A DNA stretch of 64,000 bases from Rhodothermales bacterium (GTDB lineage: Bacteria > Bacteroidota > Rhodothermia > Rhodothermales > Bin80), in assembly GCA_951812585.1 (NCBI GenBank), contig OX638318.1, forward strand, positions 152,819-216,818, given 5' to 3'. Below are positions 17,470-26,832 of this stretch, piece after piece (within the stretch, counting starts at the first letter, position 1; each line of letters starts with the position of its first letter). The position numbers and the translations under genes were made by a program. Under the pieces are notes generated by a model, which worked only from the letters and a program-made list of their open reading frames with translations, searched no databases and had not been told where the DNA came from.

Positions 17470-17939
17470 CTCACTGTTTCTGCCTGCCTCACGCTTTGCG
17501 CTACCAGGGATCCAAGCCATCCATAAGTCCCGGGGATTGAGATACCACGCCGCCGAGAGTCCGACGGCGGCCAGGATGCCGTGTCTACTATTGATCAAAT
17601 AGCGCAGCTGCGCCCCCGCAAAGATCGTCACCGCGCGCGGATGCTCCCGGTCCATCAGCGTATTCCATATCGCACGATCTTGCCGGCTGGTGACCAGAAC
17701 GATCGCCAGCCCCTCAACCGCCCCCACCGTGTCGGGCACAGCAACCGGCGCTGCTACCGAGCTTTCCAGCAGCCGCGGACCGGTGATCTGCAGTGTGCAC
17801 TGCGGCGCGGGCAGTGTGATGTGGCCTTCCGCCTCCAAAACCCGCAGCGCCTTCACAAAGCTGCCCTGCTGCGCGCGCATCTTACAAACGCCGGCACCGA
17901 TGCCCGAAGCGTCGTCCGTACCTGATGCTGCCCCGCCAT
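17470..17939 (-). pseudogene. DruA-like (DUF4338) gene remnant, copy B
   Basis: Reading leftward from the ATG at 17937-17939 (MAGQHQVRTTLRASVPA). Part of the region that reads SRNAVGRIV in copy A has been lost. Then comes one open frame with KALRVLEAEGHITLPAPQ, AVEGLAIVLVTSRQDRAIWN, LMDREHPRAVTIFAGAQLRY and AAWYLNPRDLWMAWIP. This is the best-kept core of the three copies and shows the DUF4338/DruA signature (an IW..LMDREHP segment and GAQLRYL). The C-terminal half is missing. Sixty conserved bases upstream of the ATG are shared with copy A. It is dead or truncated. Confidence 0.7.
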
Positions 17940-18276
17940 GCCGATAACTTAACCGGCAAACATGCTAATGTTACGTTCTGTTTTTGGTTACTCGGCAAGG
18001 CTAGGGCGTACGCTGTATGGATTCCTAATTGTTGCTTGCCCGAAAAATGCCTGATTGGTCCTGCAGACCAGCAGTTGTGGGCGCATAGGGGGCGGATATA
18101 CGGGTGCAAGCGGCGAAAGATTGGGCATTTGGGGGTGTGGAGCGGCTGCTTTCGGGGCCGTTCCCCCCAACGGCGGCCTACGTTGTTTTAGCGAATGCTG
18201 CACCGTTTTCTGATCCTGGGCTTGTTATTGGTGGGATTCGTACGCTTCTGCCCTGACCTTCGCCCGTTGTACTGCT

Positions 18277-19217
18277 ATGCGCGCGATCTTCGAGCCACCG
18301 TTTGCGCTTGGGCATACGCCCATTGGAGAGATCACGTTGGATCCTCGGTCCAGAGACGATATTCCGGCCGTTCTCCGTGGACTGCAGGGCCGCTTCACGC
18401 ACCGCAGCACGCGCGTGTTCGCGATCTTGCGGGAGCACTTGGGTGCGAAGGTCACTCTGCGGCGTAGTCGCCCGGGCTTGTGTTTATGGCGGCTCTTCGT
18501 GCTGGACACCTTGCAGAAGGCGCTCGCTGCGATTTAGACCGCATGGTGGAATGGGCGAACTGTCACACGGCGTTGCGTCCAGCTGTTGGGACACGCAGAC
18601 TGTGGAGACAAGCATCCCTATCGTCTGCAGACCGTTATGGACCACATGCGCCTGCTTACCGAGGAGGTGCTGCAGAAGATCAATGCGGTGGTGGCCCGTG
18701 GGCATCAGCTGCTGAAGCACATACGGATTCGCTTCGTTGCCGGGCCGATTCAGCGGTGGCAAAGACGCCTGTGCACTAGCCCGCGGATGTCCGCTTGCTG
18801 TGGGATGCGCTGCATTGCCTGATCCGGCACCTGGCGCGCCTGAGCCAGCAGCATGCGATCGCGGGTTGGCGCAAGGCGCGTTTCTGGATCAAGCAGGTCA
18901 AGCGCGCCTTCGATCGCATACGTACGGCCCGTCAGTGGCGTAACAAAGAGAAAGTGGCGATTTACCTTGCGCGCAGTCGCGAAATAGGTGGAGAAAGCTG
19001 TGGCTACGCAGGTGTTGCTGCTGCCAAGCCCAGCCTGGGTGGAACGGTGGCGCGCAGGTACACCTGGATCGATAAGCTGTCGAGCAAGAAGAAGATGCAG
19101 CGTGCGTGGCGCCCCTGCACGGAACCCTGCGCAGGAATACGAGACAAAGGCAGAGCCTTGAGCAGTTACGCTAATCGGACATGGCGAGAGCCTGCCGAAT
19201 GGCTCACAAGCTCTTGA
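18277..19217 (+). pseudogene. ISNCY-family transposase, frameshifted
   Basis: The first frame gives IGEITLDPRSRDDIPAVLRG and RRSRPGLCLWRLFVLDTL. A shift gives the segment with LLTEEVLQKINAVVARGHQL, and a further shift gives LLWDALHCLIRHLARLSQQH, GWRKARFWIKQVKRAFDRIR and ARQWRNKEKVAIYLARSR. These are consecutive parts of an ISNCY-type transposase. Several frameshifts and an internal deletion around 18760 make it non-functional. It ends against the 3-prime end of the DUF302 gene. Terminal inverted repeats were not found. Confidence 0.7.
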
Positions 19218-19593
19218 CCACTCTCTTAAGGCTCTCTCGGACTTCTCCGGCAATGACCCCGAGTTGTTTGTTCTCCACAGCCTGCATAGAAGCAATGGGG
19301 TCAATGGCCGTGACCTCGGTCAAGCCGTTGCCTGTCTCCTGCACGATGACGTTGCACGGTAGCATCGTTCCGATTTTGTCGTCTACTTGAAGGGCTTCGT
19401 AGGCGAATTGAGGATTGCATGCGCCCAGGATTCTATAAGGCTGAAAATCTACGTCGAGCTTCTTTTTCAGCGTTGCCTTAACGTCGATTTCCGTCAGCAC
19501 GCCAAATCCTTCTTGCTTCAGCGCCTCGGTAACGAGTTCTGCAGCCTCGTCGAGCGGCATCTCGACCATTTTGGTGAAATAGTAGGTTGACAT
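19204..19593 (-). CDS. DUF302 family protein
   Basis: A 129-residue protein from the ATG at 19593 (MSTYYFTKMVEM); an upstream ATG adds four residues. It reads as a complete DUF302 domain: KQEGFGVLTEIDVKATLKKK, RILGACNPQFAYEALQ, KIGTMLPCNVIVQ and the terminal ENKQLGVIAGEVRE. DUF302 proteins are small cytoplasmic proteins of unsettled function, some linked to metal or redox stress. It is intact among decayed neighbours, with a GxACNP segment conserved in the family. No operon partner is visible. Confidence 0.88.
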   Translation of the reverse strand: MSTYYFTKMVEMPLDEAAELVTEALKQEGFGVLTEIDVKATLKKKLDVDFQPYRILGACNPQFAYEALQVDDKIGTMLPCNVIVQETGNGLTEVTAIDPIASMQAVENKQLGVIAGEVRESLKRVVKSL

Positions 19594-19605
19594 GAGGGGT
19601 AGCAT

Positions 19606-20519
19606 GTAGTGGGAGGAAGGTGGGGTTCTTCAAGGCCTGTGTGCCTCGATCATTCGGTAGCTGTCGTTCCTGGCAAGCGACGTGATGCGATCGATGATCC
19701 GCACGGTCGACGCGAACGGCTCAATAGCGTTTGCTCAAACAGCAGTAGATGGCCGCCCCGCCGAGTTGACCACACGGATTCTCGCATTCGCAGCCGAATC
19801 CGGTACCAACCTGAGAACGATCGTATGAAAGCGTTGTCAAGCATGTCGTCGGACGGTCCGCCTTAGGTACTAGAGGACGATCGTAGCAGTGTGGAGGCAG
19901 AAGTGCGTACGCCCTAGAGCGCGCGGCGAAGATGTGCAATATACGACGCATTGGCTACGCGGTACATGCGTGTCCCCATTCCAGGCAATCCCAGGGCCAT
20001 AACGGTATCGCGGTGGTCAAGCGGTATCCATCGGGCATACTGCTTAAGACATGTGGCCAATCGTTGACTGGCATGCCCAATCTAGCGCGAGACCTTAAGG
20101 CTGCGGCCCGTGGCAGCTAAGATGTCCACGCGGTGCTCCATCAGCGTCTCCCCTAAGCCTCTCGAGCAGGCAACGCCTCGTGTCTCCGAATCGTTGGGCC
20201 ACAGTGCCCTGCGCGCGCATCAGTGAACGTTGTACCGCGTCGCGAACGGTCGCTTCCCATGCGTGTCGCAATGGGCGAGCAAGAGCACCCAGATCTACAT
20301 GTTGCCTGCCCAAAAACACATTTACATTGCCTTAAAGGACCGCGGTGAAATGTCCGAATAAATCAGATAGGATGTACTGGCACGGCCGACATGTACCTTA
20401 GCTAACAGCCAAAATGCAGCGGCCTGCGCCGATGTGTACATGGCCGCATTGCGCCATACGCACCCTGCGATCTTTCACAGGGCGCGCAATTCACAAGTAC
20501 AGAGACAGCTGCCGTATCG
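19606..20519. other. Stretch without a recognisable gene
   Basis: About 900 bases in which open frames are short and of poor composition on both strands. No family was recognised. The setting between transposase remnants suggests decayed insertion sequence or lost genes. Confidence 0.45.
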
Positions 20520-20632
20520 CTGGATGTCGACATCAAGATATCAATGTGAGGCCACGGTCGATGCTACGGCAACGCCCTGATTGAACGACTATGGCGTAGC
20601 GTAAGCTACGAGAAGTACGCCCATAAACGCGT
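20520..20632 (+). pseudogene. IS3-family OrfB transposase remnant
   Basis: One frame reads DVDIKISM, an in-frame stop, then GHGRCYGNALIERLWRSVSY and EKYAHKRV. This is the stretch near the third catalytic residue of IS3-group transposases (the consensus has DN before an IERLWRS segment; here GN). Only about 37 codons survive, with a nonsense codon in the middle. Confidence 0.65.
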
Positions 20633-21029
20633 CACTGCGAGAAGTGCGGGCCTGACTGCAGGCTTTCTTCCTACAATCATCAAGCGCCCTTGTTAAGCTC
20701 TCGGAGACCGCGCGACGTATGCGGTGCTCATACGCTTGCTGCAAGTCGACCAGACATTGCGCCAGCGTAGGCGCGAACGCAAACTCCATTGAGACAGTTC
20801 GGTCTCGCGATCCCCAGTCATCCAGGTGGCGAATACTCTGGAATGGGCGAACCTTGTCCAGCGACTTAGGTACTCTCTTGAAGGGCATTTTCCCACTCAC
20901 CGAAGCTTTTGGTATGTCCGCACTCACCCACCGCATTCCGCTCCTAGGGCGTCTCACTGTCGTCGTATTTCTTGTTGCGCCCTAGGCGCTTGTGAGCGCT
21001 CGCCGGTGGATCCCCGTTGGGGATCAGGG
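20633..21029. other. Stretch without a recognised gene (contains a doubtful minus-strand frame)
   Basis: A 122-codon minus-strand frame (20589-20957) encodes a helical, Arg-rich sequence with CLVDLQQAYEHRIRRAVSE. It overlaps the IS3 remnant and resembles no family I know, so I do not call it a gene. Confidence 0.35.
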
Positions 21030-22434
21030 TGCTTCTTGAACGACTCCGGGTCCGCGCGTCTGCGATAAGGGCGGAGAACGATCCGAAGCTGAAGCTTCTA
21101 GTCGGGGAACTCGCGCATCGCGGCAGAAGCCGAGCGGAAGGGCATCTCGGAGCGCGACATCCGCAACCGGCGCAAAGTGCTTGTGTTCTCCTACTTCGGC
21201 GACACCGTCGCGTGGATCGCCGAGAGATTGCTTAATGTGGTGGCGGTGGATCGGCGGCTCGCTCGCTACCGGGGCCGGATTGCCGTCGTGAAGGGATCCG
21301 AATCGTTCGAGGGGATTACCCGAAGCGACGCGGTGTTCGGCTTCGCGCCCGAATCCACGGAGGCCCCGCCATCACGCTGCGATGATAAATATGACATCCT
21401 GGTGACGACCGACGTTCTGGCCGAGGGTATGAACCTCCAGCAGTGCGGACGGATCATCAACTACGATCTGCCCTGGAACCCGATGCGACTCGTGCAGCGC
21501 CACGGGCGCATCGACCGTATCGGCAGTCCCCACGAGAAGGTGTTCCTCACCTGTGTGTGTTTCCCGACCGCCAACTCGAAGCCCTTCTCGCCCTCGAAGA
21601 GCGGATCCGCCGGAAGCTTGCCCGAGCGGCGGCTTCCATCGGACTCGATCAGATCGTCATTCCGGACGGGGCCACACGGAACACGTCTTCGCGGACGACC
21701 GGAAGCAAATCGAGGCGCTCCGAAGGGGCGACTCATCCCTATTCGAGCGGAGAGGCTAAGGCGTGCACGCGCACAGTGGTGAAGAGTACCGGCAGGAGCT
21801 ATGGAAGGGAATCGAGCGCTGGGGTAACCAGATCCGAACCCTCGCGTGGGGCGTGGGATCCGGGTTCGCCGGGGCAACCCGAACCGGGCACGTTTTCTGT
21901 GCCCGCGTGTTCGACCGCGTGTTCATGCGGTTCGTGCCCGTAGATCCGGACGCGGAGATCGAGCGCGACAGCCTTACATGCCTCGGGATCCTCTCATGCA
22001 CCGAGTACACCGAGCGCACGCTGCCGAAGACGTTTGTGGAAGGAGCCTTCGGCGCTTGGGAGCGCGCCCGCCGCGACATCTACGAGGAATGGATGCGCGC
22101 CACGGATCCGGCCACACTCCAGCCCAGCATCCGCCCGCTCTTTCGAGCCGCCGCCAACCATGTCCGCATGCACCCCGCAGCTGGGCTTTCGGTTAAAGAC
22201 AGGGATCGGGTGGCCGACGCTCTCGAAGCACCGTGGGGCATCCGCCAGGAGCGTCGGCTCAGGGAGGTGTTCGCTCCCGATCGCATCGCCCCTGGAGAAC
22301 AGACGCGCAAAGTCGCCGATGTCGTGAATAAACTCGGGCTACAACCGTGGCAGCCGCCCAAGCCGCTCGATCCCATCGAAGAGGACGAAGTAAATCTCGT
22401 CGTCTGGATGGGCATCATGGCTACGGAAACCTGA
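21030..22434 (+). pseudogene. SNF2/DEAD-type helicase, C-terminal half, decayed (DrmD-like)
   Basis: The remnant covers the second RecA domain and the following region. It reads [13 protein letters not shown], shifts, then [37 protein letters not shown] (motif V), [20 protein letters not shown] (motif VI) and [10 protein letters not shown]. It then shifts near 21550 to [18 protein letters not shown] and near 21675 to [19 protein letters not shown]. An in-frame TAA follows at 21757, and the same frame continues with [18 protein letters not shown] to 22434. The pattern resembles SNF2-like helicases of restriction or DISARM-type defence (DrmD), but the specific family is an impression. The N-terminal helicase domain is missing. 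At least three frameshifts and a nonsense codon mean it is dead. Confidence 0.75.
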
Positions 22435-22649
22435 TTTGCACCCGGCTTCTGCTCGATCTGTGTGAATGGCGTGATCGTGCCACCAAGTCGGCCATTCCAG
22501 AACACGAGCCACTTAACTCGAATTCGCCGTGCGCCGTGAAAAGGCGCTTTCCTGTGGCGGGTGCGAATCCCGTCCAACAACTGGTGTAGCGGACACTATG
22601 TCAAGTCGGGTTCACATTTTTTACGGTCTTGGCTTAAGGAGGTGACGAC

Positions 22650-22724
22650 ATGGCAGCTCCCATTGGCTGCTCGCGTATGGGCCAATGCGAACAGATATCA
22701 ATCTCGGATTGTGCTATCCAGTAA
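22650..22724 (+). CDS. Possible 24-residue peptide with a perfect ribosome-binding site
   Basis: ATG at 22650 follows TAAGGAGGTGA (22635-22645), an 11-base perfect match to the usual 16S rRNA 3-prime end, at proper spacing. The frame runs 24 codons to TAA and contains three Cys (IGCSRMGQCEQ, SDCAIQ). No homologue is known to me. Such strong sites are uncommon in this lineage, so either a real small peptide or the start of a truncated gene is possible. The surrounding 22435-22826 holds no other gene. Confidence 0.3.
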   Translation: MAAPIGCSRMGQCEQISISDCAIQ

Positions 22725-22826
22725 AGGCTCGCTTGTCCACCTCTCAGTGCAGGTGTGTTTCGCCAATATGGCTATCTTCTACGAGATAGAGTCTATAAGC
22801 CGTCATTTACATCACGCATTTCCCCT

Positions 22827-24035
22827 ATGGCGATTCGGTTAAGCAGTCTATGTCCTTCATGCATGCGACGCAAGCCTCTCCGCACTAGGGGTGCCGGGCC
22901 CAATGCCTCCCGGGTAGCTTCTGCCGGATGGGTGCTGGCCGTTACGCTTCTGATTTGCGGCGCAGATGCGTACGGGATGACCTGCAGCATCGAGAGAGGG
23001 AGCCAGGACTTACCTGGTATTGAAGTCGTGGAGTTCATGCGTCTAGGCGAAGAAGCGAACGGGGATTCGATCCTTTTCGGCTCAATCTCCGCCATTGCTG
23101 TAGGTGGTACTGGCCGCGTCTTCGTTGGAGAGCGCCAGGATCCAAAGGTCTATGTGTTCTCCGAAGAGGGCAGGCTCCTGACGGCCCTGGGAAGCAGGGG
23201 AGACGCTCCGGGCGAGTACAACGCCATATCAGGCATTTACCCCGGCCCGGCCGATTCCCTGTACGTATATGACAATTGGGACTTGGACCTTACAGTATAT
23301 GAGCCGCAGCAGTACAGATTCGTTTATTCATTGCCTATCCAAAAAGGTGGGCCGGGTAGCGCGCGGGAGCTTCTTGGCATAACGTCGGAGTCGCTCGTCT
23401 TTAGCTATGGGCGGTCTACAGGGACGGGCACAGAAAACCCGAGGCGATGGTCCGATGTTCGGCTTGTGGACTGGAACGGGAAAATCATTTCCGAATCTCT
23501 GCTGACTGTTGAGCAGGGAGAATACTTTCTTACTGTCACGCCCGAGTTCCAGCGTAACGAGGCGCTTCCATTCGGGCGCAGTTCCACCATTCGTATGAGT
23601 TCGGACCATGCGCTGTATTCTGGCTGGAATGATGCCATCGACATCAAGGTTGTCAGCCTGGACGGGACAGCCCTTCACGAGTTCACATACCCACGGCGGC
23701 CTCGGAGCGTAACCCCTGAAGATCGGCGCGCAGCCCTTGCGCGTAGCTCCAACGAGATGCGGAAAAGGCTCGCTGCAGGAGACCTACACGATACCTGGCC
23801 GATCTACGAGACCTTTGTCGTAGATGATCGGGGAGCCGTTTGGCTTAAGCTCGTCGAGAATGATGAGGACGAATGGACAAGCTGGCTTGTAATCGATTCA
23901 AATGGTCGAGCAACGGGGACGGCCGTTCTGCCGGCAACTTTCGACCTGAGCGTGGTGCAAGCTGGCCACATCTACGGCAGCGGTCGCAATGAATCAGGTG
24001 ATCCAATCGTGGTAGGCTACGAAATCCTGGACTAG
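22827..24035 (+). CDS. Six-bladed beta-propeller secreted protein
   Basis: A 402-residue protein from the ATG at 22827; an upstream in-frame start at 22755 lacks signal character. The hydrophobic segment GWVLAVTLLICGADAYG (about residues 26-42) is preceded by a long basic region, so it is a signal peptide or anchor. The rest has blade-like repeats with GSISAIAVGGTGRVFVGERQ, PKVYVFSEEGRLLTALGSRG, DSLYVYDNWDLDLTVYEPQ and FVVDDRGAVWLKLVENDEDE, typical of the six-bladed propeller proteins common in Bacteroidota. The GSRGDAPGEY segment matches the G-x-G-x-G-P-G-E motif of the family. The ligand is unknown. It is intact, flanked by decayed genes. Confidence 0.8.
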   Translation: MAIRLSSLCPSCMRRKPLRTRGAGPNASRVASAGWVLAVTLLICGADAYGMTCSIERGSQDLPGIEVVEFMRLGEEANGDSILFGSISAIAVGGTGRVFVGERQDPKVYVFSEEGRLLTALGSRGDAPGEYNAISGIYPGPADSLYVYDNWDLDLTVYEPQQYRFVYSLPIQKGGPGSARELLGITSESLVFSYGRSTGTGTENPRRWSDVRLVDWNGKIISESLLTVEQGEYFLTVTPEFQRNEALPFGRSSTIRMSSDHALYSGWNDAIDIKVVSLDGTALHEFTYPRRPRSVTPEDRRAALARSSNEMRKRLAAGDLHDTWPIYETFVVDDRGAVWLKLVENDEDEWTSWLVIDSNGRATGTAVLPATFDLSVVQAGHIYGSGRNESGDPIVVGYEILD

Positions 24036-24367
24036 CCTGATCGACCACCAGGTTAGGGATCCCATCAGCGTCCCAGCTGTCGTGCGCCACATTCAATTCT
24101 ACAAACGGTGACCGGTCGAATGAATGCCTGTCGGCCCATCTGCAGCTCGGTAAGGATTTTAACCAGCAGTACCATTCGCACTTTTCCGCATGGCTAACGT
24201 TTTCTCTTCAGCTTCTTGGCCGAAGTAGGATCGGGAGCGAATTGAGGTGTTGTACGCGCTGCTAATCTGAACTTCATAGTACTCTACCCGGCAAGGGGGC
24301 CGAAAATGCGCTTGGATTTTGTGGAATTTGCGACGAGTGCAGCTGGCTGGCTGCGCTGTCGGCCAGC
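24036..24367. other. Stretch without a gene
   Basis: No open frame of note. The 16-base TGACCGGTCGAATGAA at 24109-24124 is the reverse complement of 6607-6622 near DruA-like copy A. Nothing else was recognised. Confidence 0.45.
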
Positions 24368-24580
24368 CTAGTGGTGGCTTACGCCGAGCAGCCTGAAGGC
24401 CTTCTTCTGCTTGGGGCTTAGCGTCTGCAGCACCAGCCTGACCGTCTCCTCAGGCTTGTTTTTCTCTACCAGCTTGCCCTTGCCCAGTTGAGCCAGGTGG
24501 CTCAACAGCGACTGGAAGCTGGTGGCGCGAGCGCCGTCGCTGGTCTTTTTGGTTCGTGCCTTGCTTTGTGCTTCCGGGGA
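24368..24580 (-). pseudogene. IS1634/IS4-type transposase, C-terminal fragment
   Basis: Reading leftward from about 24580, one frame with no start codon gives TKKTSDGARATSFQSLLSHL, then LVEKNKPEETVRLVLQTL and SPKQKKAFRLLGVSHH, ending in TAG at 24368-24370. This is the ending typical of IS1634-like transposases (a SFQSLL segment, then a terminal LLGV). The catalytic part is absent and unrelated sequence lies to the right. Confidence 0.55.
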
Positions 24581-24609
24581 GGGCTCCGCCGGCGCACCAC
24601 GCTGGCGCG

Positions 24610-24758
24610 GGACAAAAGTGTTTCACGAGCAGGCGCTGGATGTGAGTCAGGGTCCGCACGTGCTCACAGTGGTGGATGATCGTGGCAACCGGGCGCGGCG
24701 CTTCATTGAAGTGCTGTCGAAGGGCTCAGCGTCCGGTCCCGCCTCCTCCGTCAATTGA
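24610..24758 (+). pseudogene. pbpC: Penicillin-binding protein 1C, C-terminal fragment
   Basis: The frame ending at 24758 contains KVFHEQALDVSQGPHVLTVV and DDRGNRARRFIEVLSKG. This matches the last strand-rich segment of the PBP1C C-terminal domain (a P-G-x-H-x-L-T-V-V-D pattern followed by a short tail). The transglycosylase and transpeptidase domains are missing. It is apparently the surviving tail of a gene disrupted by mobile elements. Confidence 0.55.
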
Positions 24759-24964
24759 AGCAGGCGCTCTACTCTGAGTTGGCTATTTCAGCGCTCAATA
24801 CTGTGCAAATGTGGCGGTCATATCGGTGCTTGGCCAAAAGTCCACTGATGAGCACGAGGCCGACCCCGCTCCATGGACGCGAGAGCGCCGGCGACACCAG
24901 CGGGCTGCCGGAAGGTGGACCCCATAGTAGTGACAGCAGGGCCACGGCCAGGACCAGTGCAACG

Positions 24965-25265
24965 GCAGCCAGGATGCCGTGCCTACTATTGATCAAATAG
25001 CGCAGCTGCGCCCCTGCAAAGATCGTCACCGCGCGCGGATGCTCCCGGTCCATCAGCGTATTCCATATCGCACAATCCTGCCGGCTGGTGACCAGAACGA
25101 TCGCCAGTCCCTCAACCGCCTCCCTCCACCGTGTCGGGCACAGCAACCGGCACTGCTACCGAGCTTTCCAGCAGCCGCGGACCGGTGATCTGCAGTGCGC
25201 ACTGCGGCGCGGGCAGTGTGATGTGGCCTTCCGCCTCCAAAACCCGCAGCGCCTTAACACAGCTG
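24965..25265 (-). pseudogene. DruA-like (DUF4338) gene remnant, copy C
   Basis: Reading leftward from about 25265: CVKALRVLEAEGHITLPAPQ, LQITGPRLLESSVAVPVAVP, a frameshift around 25125-25135, then GLAIVLVTSRQDCAIWNTLM, REHPRAVTIFAGAQLRY and SRHGILAAVA. Similarity to copies A and B ends at both sides. The right end joins sequence with a Cys pair (VCRNCGQAALRSRF), and the left end joins a hydrophobic stretch (LVLAVALLSLLWGPP). It is a truncated, frameshifted copy. Confidence 0.68.
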
Positions 25266-25493
25266 CATTGTTGACCGTAATCGCGTTTCAGGCTGTGCGC
25301 AGCAGATCCCCTTGAAGCGGCTTCGCAAGGCGGCTTGGCCGCAGTTGCGGCACACATTCCAGATGCGCTGCGCTTTTGGTGGGACTTTGATAAGGTTGCC
25401 GGGTACGCGTGGACTGAGGGTCGCGCACGGTGGCACTTTTGTTGGCCTTCAGGATATATTGGGCTGCGACTAATTGATGGCGGAGGTTAGCTC

Positions 25494-25994
25494 ATGGACT
25501 TCAGTATAGATGGCACTGTACTGCTGATCAATGTGAGCGCCATACTTTTGATGGTTGGCCTTATGTGGCGGCTGAGCCACAACATGGCTGCAGCGGAGCA
25601 ACGTCAACGTGCGGAGACCAAAGAATATTATACTGATCTGCGCCAGGAGCTCAAGGCGGCCATCGCAGAGCTCAAGGCGGACATCGCTGCCTTGCGCCAG
25701 AAGTTCAAGGCGGACAACGCCGCCTTGCGCCAGGAGTTCAAGGCGGACAACACCGCCTTGCGCCAGGAGTCCAAGGCGGACATCGCAGAGCTCAAGGCGG
25801 CCATCGCTGCCTTGCGCCAGGAGCTCAAGGAGAGTACGGACAAGCTCTCGGTTCGGATCGATGGGTTGTCGCAGCGCACGTCGACGTTAACCGAGCGTGT
25901 GGCGCGCATGGAAGGGCGAACAGAATGGCCATGGGGACACCTGGGAGCGACAGGAATGGCGACATCGGAAACTGATGTAGTTTCCACCCCCTAA
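25494..25994 (+). CDS. Membrane-anchored coiled-coil protein with hendecad repeats
   Basis: A 166-residue protein. An N-terminal membrane helix (LLINVSAILLMVGLMWRL, about residues 10-27) is followed by a long charged coiled coil with 11-residue repeats of the form ALRQEFKADNT, encoded by 33-base DNA repeats, and then a second heptad-like stretch (LSVRIDGLSQRTSTLTERVA). Frame, composition and repeat preservation support a real protein. Proteins of this plan occur as structural or phage-lysis-associated coiled coils in many bacteria; the function here is unknown. It stands alone among decayed mobile DNA. Confidence 0.65.
   Translation: MDFSIDGTVLLINVSAILLMVGLMWRLSHNMAAAEQRQRAETKEYYTDLRQELKAAIAELKADIAALRQKFKADNAALRQEFKADNTALRQESKADIAELKAAIAALRQELKESTDKLSVRIDGLSQRTSTLTERVARMEGRTEWPWGHLGATGMATSETDVVSTP
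25660..25830 (+). repeat. 33-base tandem repeats in the coiled-coil gene
   Basis: Units with core GCCTTGCGCCAGGAGTTC recur with a period of 33 bases, interrupted by GCAGAGCTCAAGGCGG segments. Each unit encodes 11 residues. The near identity suggests recent expansion or contraction by slippage. Confidence 0.8.
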
Positions 25995-26571
25995 GCACAC
26001 TTTGTGTGTGGCTAGACATCAGCCGCTTAAGAAGAACCAGCGCGGTCGCTGTCCGCCCTCTAGCAACCCAGGTACTGCGCTGCTATCGTTAACAAGGCGC
26101 GGTCGCCGCTACTGACCGCATGGGCAGCAGCGCCTTGAAGTCCGGGGTAGCCCGCACTGCGTATACGCTAGGCTCCAGTGCTGACTGCGGTGGTGGGCTA
26201 CTGCAAAGCTGCAGTGCATCCCGTGTGCCCGAATTGCACTAACACGCCGGAGCCATTCCCGCTGCATGCCCGCATAGCCGAGCCGCAGCTGCACCACAGG
26301 CTCATTGGCGAACCGGGCATTTACTGCGGACGAGATGACTCCACTGGTCGCATTGGAGGAGAAGACGCAGACGGTTGCGGCCTTTCTTAATCGCAGCTGG
26401 CATACTGACAACCTTATCAGGAGGCCGCGCCTGCAGACAGACTACAGATCTTCGTGAAGGCAGGAGAGCCGGCGGCAGCTGAACGGGCATAGAGGTACGG
26501 TTTCCTGACGAGACTCAGGTGCGCTCTTTTGCTCCGGTGCCTGCGTCGCACAGGGCACAGCTGGTGCGGTC
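25995..26571. other. Stretch without a recognisable gene
   Basis: About 580 bases with only short frames on both strands. The region precedes an IS66 remnant and is probably decayed mobile DNA. Confidence 0.4.
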
Positions 26572-26760
26572 ATGAACGGATTGGAGCCTTCGCGCTGGTA
26601 CTCTTTCTACCGGCAGCCGGCCAACATGCGCAAGAACTTTGATGGCACGCGTGCCTTGGTGCTAAGCGGGATGAAGAAGAATCCTGTGTCGGGGGACGCC
26701 TTCGTTTTCACCAACCGCAGGCGGAGCCACCTGCAGGCGTCATGCACGGGACCGGAATAG
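26572..26760 (+). pseudogene. IS66-family TnpB remnant
   Basis: The frame reads WYSFYRQPANMRKNFDGTRA, LVLSGMKKNPVSGDAFVF and TNRRRSHLQ. It matches the core of IS66 accessory protein TnpB (DMRKSFDG, then DPLSG and FxNRRR). It ends early, and the next frame offers a degraded version of the KxLVWDR continuation. TnpA and TnpC are absent nearby. Confidence 0.7.
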
Positions 26761-26832
26761 GATTGCGCGCTACTACAAAGCAATGAGCGGCGGACACCTT
26801 GTCGCGGCCTCCACCTTGCACGCTTCTTGACG

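Noticed and set aside
20589-20957. A 122-codon minus-strand frame
   Set aside because: It overlaps an IS3 remnant, has no recognisable motif and lies in decayed DNA, so it was not called as a gene.
22495-22580. tRNA-like stretch with a T-arm resemblance (GCGGGTGCGAATCCCGT)
   Set aside because: The loop reads TGCGAAT instead of TTCGAAT, no matching 7-base acceptor partner lies 70-90 bases upstream, and no anticodon arm could be built.
6739-25265. A functional Druantia anti-phage system
   Set aside because: All DruA-like copies are truncated and frameshifted, and no druE-type helicase or other Druantia gene is near them; the helicase remnant at 21-22.4 kb is of another type and is itself broken.
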